From positions 1 through 5,920 of the forward strand of contig JAGLTN010000399.1 of assembly GCA_023135255.1 (NCBI GenBank): DNA of 5,920 nt, in the 5' to 3' direction. The position numbers were made by a program, and so were the translations under genes. Shown here one piece after another: positions 1 through 5,920 of the stretch; the first letter of the stretch is position 1, and each line of letters begins with the position of its first letter. The notes under the pieces are model-generated. The model worked only from the letters and a program-made list of their open reading frames with translations, did no database searches and was not told the origin of the DNA. The stretch is from Planctomycetota bacterium (lineage in GTDB: Bacteria; Planctomycetota; Phycisphaerae; Sedimentisphaerales; Anaerobacaceae).

Positions 1-1784
1 CCTTCATGAGAAACCTCTTGCTTAGGCAGGTCAGCGGCACAATTATCCATCTTTTCTTTTAAAGAAAACTTAGTTGCCGGCATTTCCAAAGGCTCAACTT
101 CCAACCTCGAAGCCGCCTTAACATCCACATCTGGCATTAGCTTAACCGCAAGCCCCGACTTCCAGTCTGGATGAATACCCATCTGAACCCAATCCTGAGG
201 CAAATCGTCATATTGATTAACCGTCACCGAATCATTTTTCGTAAATATCATATCAATGGAACGCCACCTGCCTTGATGAAGTGCAAGAACATTCGCTTTG
301 GACCATTTCCGGCCGCTATAGCACCAAACTACAGGCAGCCAACCGCTATGAATACCGATGCTTTCTCTGGCAGAGAGCCAAAGTCGACCATCATGGTCAA
401 AAGCAATTTTAGGTCTGAGATATAATTTGTTCTGATCTATGTCTTCAAATAATCGCTTCGGAGCCATTAATTTATCACCATCAATTCTGGCAACAACGAT
501 TCTCTGCTCACCAACACTATTCAGCATAAGTTTACTGCTATAAGCCTGCCCCTGCCATGTCATCCAGACCTGCTCTTTATAAACAGCCAGCGATGGATGC
601 CGTTCAATTCTCTCACCATCTGTAATGCGTTTTTCTTTTTGCCAGCCGTCCCGCTTATACCATGCGCCATAAATATTTGCTTTTTTATCCCTGATACTAT
701 CCCACGCCGCAAAAACACTACCATCTTCCAATGCAACAATACCTGGATTATAGCTATTATCACCTTCCGATGAAATCCTCTCTGGCGCAGTCGTCCCCTT
801 CTTATCTATCCAGCAAACATATATCCCGCGAGCATCACCAGCATTTGACTGCCACGCCATACACACCTTGTCACCAACCACCGTCAAGCAAGGCGAAACA
901 TTAGAGTTACCCCCGCAATCAACATATTTCAAAGTTGGCGAAGCCTTTTTATTACTAATAAATGCATAAGCTATTCTCCAGCTATCATTCTGCTCAACTG
1001 GAAAAGCTACCACGCATCCATCACCAACAGCCGCTATCGCCGGCGCAGCAACACCGCTGCAACCTCTAGGCTTCAATTTGCATACCTCGTTACGTTCGCC
1101 ATCTTTAATACTGCAAACTTTCACGAACCCATCACCCACTGGCCTTTCTATTATCGCCATCCAGACATTATCTTTACCATCACAAGCCAAAACAGGAAAA
1201 TCTTCTACATTATCAGACCAACCAGAAAACTCATCCTCAACTTCGGTAACTGTCAAATCATCAATCCACATCTTACCAGGCTTGGAACCCCATGACGAAG
1301 GTGAAGCTATTTCGATCTCACCCGCCATCTCTTTGGTAACAGAAAAACTGCACTCAATTGGCACCCACCGGTTACTTGCGATTCCACCCTGCGTTAAAAC
1401 TCCTTCCCTCTTATCGCCCTGATAGTAAAACACTCCAACCCCCGAGCCATTATCACTGCGAACCCAGAATGAAATTTTTATCAGTTTCCCTTTTGACGAT
1501 TTAAAAGGCACACGAAGCCTGCAAGCCTTGTTCTTCAACTTAACCTGCCCCATCAGGCTATGCTCACCACTTCTGGAAAAACCCTTCACAACTTCATGAG
1601 TACTAATCTTAGGCAAAGCCTCACCAGGCTCAAAACTGCTCTTAAAGATCAGCCTTTCCTCATCACTCCCAGCCTTCCCGCCTTTCGACAAAGCCGCATA
1701 AATTGAATTATTATTTAAAAATGCCACTGCCGGCGTCGCTGCCATAGCAGCAAGAAACTGACGTCGATTAATTTGTTCCTGCAT
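1..1784 (-). CDS. Tat-signal jelly-roll plus beta-propeller protein, C-terminus beyond window
   Basis: The frame is open from an ATG at 1784 to the left edge with no stop: 594 codons visible, C-terminus missing. Residues 6-11 (NRRQFL) plus a short apolar stretch to about 23 look like a twin-arginine signal, so export in folded form is likely. Residues about 51-183 resemble a carbohydrate-binding jelly roll, starting FEPG and closing with the typical MWIDDLTVTEVE. From about 190 to 530 a motif of the form P-x-I/L, then a G/D turn, then V-x-x-A-W recurs near residues 197, 248, 298, 347, 397 and 458, with a weaker copy near 509. The period of about 50 residues indicates a beta-propeller of the sialidase-like/WD-like type. 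No catalytic residues can be assigned. The upstream leader has only a weak GAG-type ribosome site. It lies 52 bp after the oxidoreductase gene with no terminator between, so co-transcription is likely. A binding or structural role on polysaccharide is inference. Confidence 0.85.
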   Translation of the reverse strand, partial: MQEQINRRQFLAAMAATPAVAFLNNNSIYAALSKGGKAGSDEERLIFKSSFEPGEALPKISTHEVVKGFSRSGEHSLMGQVKLKNKACRLRVPFKSSKGKLIKISFWVRSDNGSGVGVFYYQGDKREGVLTQGGIASNRWVPIECSFSVTKEMAGEIEIASPSSWGSKPGKMWIDDLTVTEVEDEFSGWSDNVEDFPVLACDGKDNVWMAIIERPVGDGFVKVCSIKDGERNEVCKLKPRGCSGVAAPAIAAVGDGCVVAFPVEQNDSWRIAYAFISNKKASPTLKYVDCGGNSNVSPCLTVVGDKVCMAWQSNAGDARGIYVCWIDKKGTTAPERISSEGDNSYNPGIVALEDGSVFAAWDSIRDKKANIYGAWYKRDGWQKEKRITDGERIERHPSLAVYKEQVWMTWQGQAYSSKLMLNSVGEQRIVVARIDGDKLMAPKRLFEDIDQNKLYLRPKIAFDHDGRLWLSARESIGIHSGWLPVVWCYSGRKWSKANVLALHQGRWRSIDMIFTKNDSVTVNQYDDLPQDWVQMGIHPDWKSGLAVKLMPDVDVKAASRLEVEPLEMPATKFSLKEKMDNCAADLPKQEVSHE

Positions 1785-1836
1785 ATTTTTCTCAGCTCTA
1801 CATGAGATTAAAATTACATATTAATTTAACATTCCA

Positions 1837-3189
1837 TTAAACATGCCATGGCGACCGCATAGCTCTGTTGATCATTCGATTTGCTTCATCATCGTTAGTA
1901 AATCGTTCTCTTGCCGGATCCCATTTCAGTTTCCTGCCCAAAAGCATCGCGATATTGCCCAGGTGACAAACAGTCGCTGAGCGATGACCCGTTTCAGCAT
2001 TGCAGATCGGGTCTTTTCTGGTTTCGATACATTCGAGGAAATTTTCTCGATGGTCGTTGCTTTGATAAAGATGTATTTCATCCGGACCAATTTTAGAAGT
2101 GAGAATTTCAGGGTCACTTGCACTGATGGATGCCCTTGAAACGCGAATCCAACCATCCGTTCCTTCAAACATGACATCAGAACCACCCATTCTTACATTG
2201 ATCTCAACGCCGTTAGCATATCTATATGTAAGTTTATTAACTTTGGTGCAAGTGGTGAATAATCCTGATGTTGGAAATTCGCCGCTGCCCTGGACCTCTA
2301 CCGGCCCAGAATCATCATGACCTGAACCCCATTGAGCAATATCAAAATGATGCGCTCCCCAGTTTGTCATCTGTCCGCCCGAATAATCAAGAATAAACCT
2401 GAAATCATAGTGACAGCGTTGCTTGTGATACGGAGCATCAGGCGCCGGGCCAAGCCACATATCATAATTAAAAGTCTTCGGCACCTCCATTGGCTTCCAT
2501 GCAGGTTGGCAAAAGCAATTGTTACCCGGTATTTGAATGTGCATTTTTTTCAACTGCCCTATCCTGTTATTGCGAACCAACTCACAAGCATTACGAAAAA
2601 GGCCGCTTGATCTTTGATGTGAACCGGTCTGAAATACAGTTCTATATTTCTTTGCAACATCTGCCAGTACACGGCCTTGACCAATAGTCAAAGTCAGAGG
2701 CTTTTCACAATAAATATCTTTGCCCGCTTTCGCTGCCGCTACTGAGATAGGGACATGCCAGTGGTCAGGCGTACTAATAACAACTGCGTCTATATCTTTG
2801 CGAGCCAGCACATCACGGTAATCCTCATAAGCATCGCAGCCTTTATAGTGAATAATATTTTTTTTGTTTGCGTAGAACTTTTCTACATTTCTCTTAGCCG
2901 GGGCCCTTCCGAGATCTCTTCCGGTATAATAGCCGCCGTATTGATTGCTTTCTTTTTCCACATCACAGACAGCAACAATCTGAACTTTTTCTTTAGGGAG
3001 GAAACCTTTGATGTTCTGCATACCCATCCCTCCTACTCCAATAAATCCCAGATTGATTTTTTGACTTGGAGCATTTGCGCCAAAAACAGAAGCTGGGACA
3101 ATAGAAGGAATAGCCAATACAGAAGCTGCTAAGGTTGTCTTTTTCAAAAAATCACGTCTGCTAATCGAAAAACTCATTTTGTCAGTCAT
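1837..3189 (-). CDS. Tat-exported Gfo/Idh/MocA-family oxidoreductase
   Basis: A complete 450-residue NAD(P)-dependent oxidoreductase of the Gfo/Idh/MocA family, which typically oxidises or reduces sugars, inositols and their derivatives. Residues 10-16 (SRRDFLK), an apolar stretch to about 36 and an ANA cleavage-like site at 38-40 form a clear twin-arginine signal. The Rossmann fold starts at about 45, with GVGGMG at 51-56, STPDHWH at 139-145 and the family's EKP motif at 162-164. The C-terminal substrate domain carries NWGAHHFDIAQW at 277-288; its GxHxxD core (279-284) holds the likely catalytic histidine. The end, RAMRSPWHV, resembles the R-x-PW ending of planctomycete homologues. The first ATG is chosen because AGGA lies 6 nt before it; Met5 lacks such a site. 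Family and export signal are certain enough to use; the substrate is unknown. The gene heads a likely two-gene unit with the propeller protein and follows a gap containing a palindromic operator candidate. Confidence 0.95.
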   Translation of the reverse strand: MTDKMSFSISRRDFLKKTTLAASVLAIPSIVPASVFGANAPSQKINLGFIGVGGMGMQNIKGFLPKEKVQIVAVCDVEKESNQYGGYYTGRDLGRAPAKRNVEKFYANKKNIIHYKGCDAYEDYRDVLARKDIDAVVISTPDHWHVPISVAAAKAGKDIYCEKPLTLTIGQGRVLADVAKKYRTVFQTGSHQRSSGLFRNACELVRNNRIGQLKKMHIQIPGNNCFCQPAWKPMEVPKTFNYDMWLGPAPDAPYHKQRCHYDFRFILDYSGGQMTNWGAHHFDIAQWGSGHDDSGPVEVQGSGEFPTSGLFTTCTKVNKLTYRYANGVEINVRMGGSDVMFEGTDGWIRVSRASISASDPEILTSKIGPDEIHLYQSNDHRENFLECIETRKDPICNAETGHRSATVCHLGNIAMLLGRKLKWDPARERFTNDDEANRMINRAMRSPWHV

Positions 3190-3195
3190 TGCAAT

Positions 3196-3199
3196 TCCT
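3196..3199 (-). promoter_or_regulatory. Ribosome-binding site of the oxidoreductase gene
   Basis: On the minus strand the sequence reads TTAGGAATTGCA directly before the ATG. The AGGA core is 6 nt from the start codon, which supports the 450-residue start over the internal Met5. Confidence 0.55.
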
Positions 3200-3217
3200 A
3201 AATTATCAATTAATTAC

Positions 3218-3229
3218 ACCCTTTAGGGT
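3218..3229 (-). repeat. Small inverted repeat in the leader of the oxidoreductase gene
   Basis: Plus-strand ACCCTTTAGGGT: arms ACCCT and AGGGT around two bases, or ACCC and GGGT around four. It sits between the large palindrome and the ribosome-binding site. It could be a small RNA hairpin or a secondary binding element. There is no following T-run, so it is not a terminator. Confidence 0.4.
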
Positions 3230-3230
3230 A

Positions 3231-3252
3231 GTATCCCAATATATTGGGATAC
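3231..3252. promoter_or_regulatory. Perfect 22-bp palindrome, candidate operator
   Basis: The arms are GTATCCCAATA and TATTGGGATAC, exact reverse complements with no spacer and no mismatch. The centre lies 52 bp upstream of the oxidoreductase start codon, in an otherwise AT-rich non-coding gap. Size and symmetry fit the binding site of a dimeric helix-turn-helix repressor. Neither strand shows a T-run after the second arm, so an intrinsic terminator is unlikely. The cognate regulator is not in this window, and I do not recognise the motif as the consensus of a named regulator. Confidence 0.6.
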
Positions 3253-3274
3253 CCGCGGATAAACGGAAAATTCA

Positions 3275-3282
3275 ATTGGGAT
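3275..3282. promoter_or_regulatory. Half-site copy of the palindrome arm
   Basis: ATTGGGAT repeats exactly the core of the right arm of the palindrome (3243-3250) in the same orientation, 32 bp away, close to three helical turns. The opposite arm is not conserved here. It abuts the candidate -10 box at 3284-3289, a position where a bound repressor would block polymerase. Confidence 0.35.
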
Positions 3283-3283
3283 T

Positions 3284-3311
3284 AGTATAAAAACATAATC
3301 TACCAAAAGAA
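3284..3311 (-). promoter_or_regulatory. Candidate promoter of the oxidoreductase-propeller pair
   Basis: On the minus strand a good -10 hexamer TATACT (3289 to 3284) is preceded, with 16 bp spacing, by a poor -35 (TTCTTT, 3311 to 3306). Transcription would start near 3277, giving a leader of roughly 85-90 nt that contains the large palindrome. The weak -35 leaves this uncertain; the gap is AT-rich, and chance -10-like hexamers are expected. Confidence 0.25.
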
Positions 3312-3376
3312 TCGGCACTATTTAAACAAATATAATCTTAACCAAGGCGAAAAAAATAAAAACAAAACAACCGTCA

Positions 3377-3829
3377 CTATTTCCTTGTGTTTATATTTCT
3401 TTTAACACCCCTGTTAGACTTGCTTGTCTTTTTGCCTACTTGAGACAAGACTTTAATTGCTTTATCCACATTAGCCACCTTTAAAACACCGGTGGTCTTA
3501 CCGCCTTTAGCACCAGCGGTACAATAAGCGTAGGAAATATTTATGTGGCTCCTGGTAAGCTTCTCAGCAACAGCAGCAAGGGCGCCTGATTTATTATCAA
3601 GACTAACACAGAGAACATCTGTCTCGTTGTAAGGCATATTTAGTTTCGCCAGGACTTTTTTAGCCTTTTCAGGTACGGAAAAGATCACCCTCATAACGCC
3701 ATGCTCGATTGAATCCATCATGGTTATCGCAACAATATTGTTTTTACTTTTTGCAAATTCACCCAGAACCTGAGCTAACACACCTGGTTTATTAACCATA
3801 AATATCGAAAACTGTCGCGCGATTTGCAT
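3377..3829 (-). CDS. Tandem ACT-domain protein
   Basis: A complete 150-residue cytoplasmic protein made of two ACT domains, at about residues 5-65 and 72-131. ACT domains are small folds that usually bind amino acids at domain interfaces and act as regulatory modules. The turn and first helix of each copy are visible: VNKPGVLAQVLGEFA at 12-26 and DNKSGALAAVAEKL at 78-91, with the ligand-contact glycines at 16 and 82. In the second copy the usual proline is serine. No catalytic or DNA-binding domain is attached. After residue 132 there is a short strongly basic tail (KKTSKSNRGVKRNINTRK). A purine-rich AGGACAGGAAA sits immediately before the ATG, a fair ribosome site. The gene is 23 bp after the STAS gene and probably in the same transcript as the peptide-transporter ATPases, which would suit an amino-acid sensing role; that role is inferred. 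No hairpin terminator is seen after its TAG stop. Confidence 0.88.
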   Translation of the reverse strand: MQIARQFSIFMVNKPGVLAQVLGEFAKSKNNIVAITMMDSIEHGVMRVIFSVPEKAKKVLAKLNMPYNETDVLCVSLDNKSGALAAVAEKLTRSHINISYAYCTAGAKGGKTTGVLKVANVDKAIKVLSQVGKKTSKSNRGVKRNINTRK

Positions 3830-3852
3830 TTTCCTGTCCTTCCTCTAAAAAA

Positions 3853-4215
3853 TTATTTTTTCTCCGTCGCTTCAATTGCAGTATTTCTATCAGGGAAAAA
3901 CTCAAAAATTTTATCCAGATTTGTAATCCTGAATACTCTGTACAACTGTGGGTCAATGGCACTAATAACGATTTTACCATCGAATTCTTTTAATCTTTTA
4001 CGCATATCCAGAAGAATCCCCAACACCTGAGATGAAAAGAATTTCACCGCTTCAAAATCAAAAATCATCTTCGTCGGTTTTTGCTCTTCCACAAAATCCC
4101 TCAAAGTATCTGAAAGCTCAGATATCTGTTTTGAACTGCTTAGAGATGCGGCTTTAAAAACCACAACAGCACAGTTACCACTATATTCTATTTCAATAAT
4201 TTCTTCTTCAGCCAT
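3853..4215 (-). CDS. STAS-domain protein, anti-sigma factor antagonist type
   Basis: A complete 120-residue single-domain STAS protein, close to the usual 100-120 residues of stand-alone members. The family includes SpoIIAA-like antagonists that bind an anti-sigma kinase and are switched by serine phosphorylation. The strand-helix core MIFDFEAVKFFSSQVLGILL spans 50-69, and Ser61 or Ser62 occupies the place of the SpoIIAA phosphoserine. The canonical Asp before and Gly after the SS pair are replaced by Phe and Gln, so phospho-control cannot be assumed. The later stretch KIVISAIDPQLYRVFRITNLDKIFEFFPD (81-109) follows the normal STAS strand-helix pattern, ending in a charged EATEKK tail. No clear ribosome-binding site precedes the ATG, and no other start is available nearby. 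No partner kinase or phosphatase is in the window. It lies 45 bp after oppF and 23 bp before the ACT gene. Confidence 0.85.
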   Translation of the reverse strand: MAEEEIIEIEYSGNCAVVVFKAASLSSSKQISELSDTLRDFVEEQKPTKMIFDFEAVKFFSSQVLGILLDMRKRLKEFDGKIVISAIDPQLYRVFRITNLDKIFEFFPDRNTAIEATEKK

Positions 4216-4260
4216 ATAAGTTTAAAAAATAATAAAACAATCTCTCAACAATGTATTATC

Positions 4261-5286
4261 TCAAATTTCCCCATTCAAGTCGAGCATTTTCTGACATTTC
4301 CAACATGCCACAGTATGTTCAGGCTGTTTTTCTTCCAAATCAGGCTTCTTTTGGATACAAATACCCTCTGCTAAAGGGCATCTGGGTGCAAATGAACAGC
4401 CTTTTGGCAATTGCCCCCTGTCGGTAAGCTCGCCTTTTATTTTAGATTTTTTAGCATAACGAGCAGAAGTATCAACCTTAGGAATAGCAGACATCAGCAG
4501 GCGTGTATATGGATGCAGAGGTTTTTTATACAGCTGCTCAGAGGTCGCCTTTTCTACGATTTGCCCCATATACATCACCGCTACAATATCACACAGAAAT
4601 TCCACAACCGCCAGATCATGAGCGATAAAAAGATAAGTCAAACCAAGTTCGTCCTGCATATCCTTGAGCAGATTCAAAATCTGAGACTGGATTGACACAT
4701 CTAACGCGCTTACAGGTTCATCACAAATAACCAATTTGGGCTCAAGTGCCAACGCCCTTGCAAGACCAACTCGCTGCCTTTGCCCACCTGAAAATTCATG
4801 AGGATAGCGATTCATATAAATTTCTGATAAGCCGACTTTTCTAAGCAGGTCAATCACTTTTTCTGTTAATTGACTTGATGATAATTTTTTATTTACTTTC
4901 AAAGGATCAGCAATAATATCACCTACAGTCATCCTCGGATTAAGTGAGCCATAAGGGTCCTGAAATACGATCGACATATCTTTGCGAATTTGTTTCAGCG
5001 ATTGTTTATCCGCGGAGAAAACATCTGTGCCGTCAAAAATAACTTTGCCCGATGTTGCCTGAATAAGTCGAATAATACTTCTTGCAGCAGTTGTTTTTCC
5101 GCAACCGCTTTCGCCGACTAATCCAAGAGTTTGACCTTTTTCGATCTTAAAACTAACCCCGTCAACCGCTTTAACATAGCCTATTGTCCGTCTGAACAAA
5201 CCTTTCTTTACAGGAAAGTAAGTCCTTAAGTCATTAACCTCAAGCATATATTTATCAGTATCACTCATAAATGCACTCAGTAACAT
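4261..5286 (-). CDS. oppF: Peptide ABC transporter ATP-binding protein, OppF/DppF type
   Basis: A complete 341-residue ATPase subunit of an oligopeptide or dipeptide-type importer, working as a heterodimer with the OppD subunit encoded just upstream on the inner face of the membrane. All nucleotide-binding motifs are present: Walker A GESGCGKTT (58-66), Q-loop VFQDPYGSLNPR (107-118, Gln109), signature FSGGQRQR (165-172), Walker B LVICDE (185-190) and switch His223 in IAHDL. The subfamily-specific C-terminal extension follows, with LHPYT (257-261) and cysteines at 297, 303, 310, 328 and 331. In a mycobacterial OppD a comparable cysteine set has been reported to hold an iron-sulfur cluster. The start is ambiguous: the first ATG lies 5 bp after the oppD stop with only a weak GAAGAA site, while Met7 is preceded by CTGAGTG. 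Transported solute cannot be told from the ATPase; peptide, nickel and some sugar importers share this architecture. Confidence 0.93.
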   Translation of the reverse strand: MLLSAFMSDTDKYMLEVNDLRTYFPVKKGLFRRTIGYVKAVDGVSFKIEKGQTLGLVGESGCGKTTAARSIIRLIQATSGKVIFDGTDVFSADKQSLKQIRKDMSIVFQDPYGSLNPRMTVGDIIADPLKVNKKLSSSQLTEKVIDLLRKVGLSEIYMNRYPHEFSGGQRQRVGLARALALEPKLVICDEPVSALDVSIQSQILNLLKDMQDELGLTYLFIAHDLAVVEFLCDIVAVMYMGQIVEKATSEQLYKKPLHPYTRLLMSAIPKVDTSARYAKKSKIKGELTDRGQLPKGCSFAPRCPLAEGICIQKKPDLEEKQPEHTVACWKCQKMLDLNGEI

Positions 5287-5291
5287 TATTT

Positions 5292-5920
5292 TTATTCTTC
5301 ATATCCCGCAGCTTTGAAGCAAGCAACGAAATGACCACCAGAAACCTCTTTCAGTTCAGGCTCTTGGCTTTGACATCTTCTGTCAGCAACACCCAAAGGA
5401 CAACGCGGATGAAATTTACAACCCTTCGGGAAATCCAACGGATTAGCAACACTGCCAGCAATAGTATTGAGCCTTTCGCCTTTGAATCCGAGACTCGGCA
5501 ACGATTTTAAAAGACCCTGAGTATATGGATGCAAAGGCTCAGCAAAAAGTGTTTTGGCGTCGGTGGTTTCAACAATTCCGGACGCATACATTACCGCAAC
5601 ATCGTCAGCTCTTTCAGCAACAACACCAAGATCATGCGTTATCAGAAAAATACTCATATTATTCTGCTTCTGAAGGCCGTCCATTAAATCGAGTATCTGC
5701 GCTTGTATAGTGACATCTAAAGCAGTCGTCGGCTCATCAGCTATCAGCAGATCAGGCTCACAGCTCACCGCCATCGCGATCATAACTCTCTGTCTCATCC
5801 CGCCGCTCATCTGGTGCGGATACTCATCAACTCTTCTGTCAGGATCAGCTATACCAACCCTATCTAAAACCGCAATCGCATCAGCTCTTGCCTGCGCCGA
5901 TGTTTTTTTCTGGTGCAGTT
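5292..5920 (-). CDS. oppD: Peptide ABC transporter ATP-binding protein, OppD/DppD type, N-terminus beyond window
   Basis: The C-terminal 208 residues of an OppD-type ATPase. The frame stays open to the right edge, and the 36 residues before the Met codon at 5810 read as normal family sequence (VDEYPHQ leading into the signature), so that Met is internal. Visible motifs are the signature MSGGMRQRV, Walker B LLIADE followed by PTTALD, the switch histidine in FLITHDLGVV, and the C-terminal extension with LHPYTQGLL and four cysteines in the GCKFHPRC, RRC and VAC segments. The Walker A and Q-loop part lies outside. OppD pairs with OppF to drive ABC import of peptides or similar solutes. The stop is 5 bp before the oppF ATG, a typical translationally linked pair; the permease and binding-protein genes would be expected further right. 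Confidence 0.93.
   Translation of the reverse strand, partial: LHQKKTSAQARADAIAVLDRVGIADPDRRVDEYPHQMSGGMRQRVMIAMAVSCEPDLLIADEPTTALDVTIQAQILDLMDGLQKQNNMSIFLITHDLGVVAERADDVAVMYASGIVETTDAKTLFAEPLHPYTQGLLKSLPSLGFKGERLNTIAGSVANPLDFPKGCKFHPRCPLGVADRRCQSQEPELKEVSGGHFVACFKAAGYEE

Noticed and set aside
171..425. Plus-strand open frame of 84 codons, and a similar one of 114 codons at 1078-1422
   Set aside because: Both lie wholly antisense to the propeller gene, whose frame is continuously open and shows domain motifs. Their translations show no recognisable family.
560..763. Minus-strand open frame of 67 codons
   Set aside because: It is in a different frame from the propeller gene, which is uninterrupted through this stretch; a shadow frame.
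1837..3189. Oxidoreductase as a GH109-type NAD-dependent glycosidase
   Set aside because: GH109 enzymes are Tat-signal members of the same fold, but the STPDHWH and NWGAHHFDIAQW segments look like the general planctomycete oxidoreductase group. There is nothing specific to GH109 that I can point to.
3231..3252. Palindrome as an intrinsic terminator of the ACT-containing operon
   Set aside because: It is about 125 bp past the ACT stop and no T-run follows the second arm on either strand.
3345..3370. T-rich tract (minus strand) just after the ACT gene as an intrinsic terminator
   Set aside because: The T-run is present, but I find no GC-rich stem before it.
4505..5533. 13-bp direct repeat GTATATGGATGCA at 4505-4517 and 5521-5533
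   Set aside because: It encodes the HPYT motif shared by the paralogous oppF and oppD genes; common ancestry explains it.
5292..5810. OppD as a short 172-residue protein starting at the Met codon at 5810
   Set aside because: That Met begins the ABC signature motif itself. The 36 codons before it are open and match family sequence, so the gene is cut by the window edge rather than truncated.

Overview
All genes in this window read on the minus strand, so transcription runs from the right edge to the left edge. The best guess at the host is a Planctomycetota bacterium, perhaps of the Phycisphaerae/Sedimentisphaerales kind. The reasons are two adjacent Tat-exported proteins (a Gfo/Idh/MocA oxidoreductase and a jelly-roll plus beta-propeller protein), moderately AT-rich DNA, weak ribosome-binding sites and small stand-alone STAS and ACT proteins. 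This is inference from protein style; no marker gene is present.

Right part (3377-5920), in transcription order: the C-terminal part of an OppD/DppD peptide-transporter ATPase, a complete OppF/DppF ATPase 5 bp downstream, a 120-residue STAS-domain protein 45 bp further on, and a 150-residue double-ACT protein 23 bp after that. Spacing suggests one transcript. The two ATPases would power a peptide or related solute importer whose binding protein and permeases lie off the right edge. The STAS and ACT proteins look like small cytoplasmic regulatory or sensing proteins; a link to the transporter is suggested only by position.

Middle (3190-3376): a 187-bp AT-rich gap that separates the two gene groups and holds the clearest regulatory structure here. 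There is a perfect 22-bp palindrome, an exact 8-bp half-site copy 32 bp further from the gene, a candidate -10 box beside that half-site, and a second small dyad. The arrangement fits an operator controlling the left-hand gene pair.

Left part (1-3189): a Tat-exported Gfo/Idh/MocA-family oxidoreductase, then after 52 bp a second Tat-signal protein with a carbohydrate-binding-like jelly roll and about seven propeller repeats. The second gene runs open off the left edge (594 codons visible). The pair is probably co-transcribed and may handle sugar-containing material outside the cytoplasm; its substrate cannot be read from the sequence.
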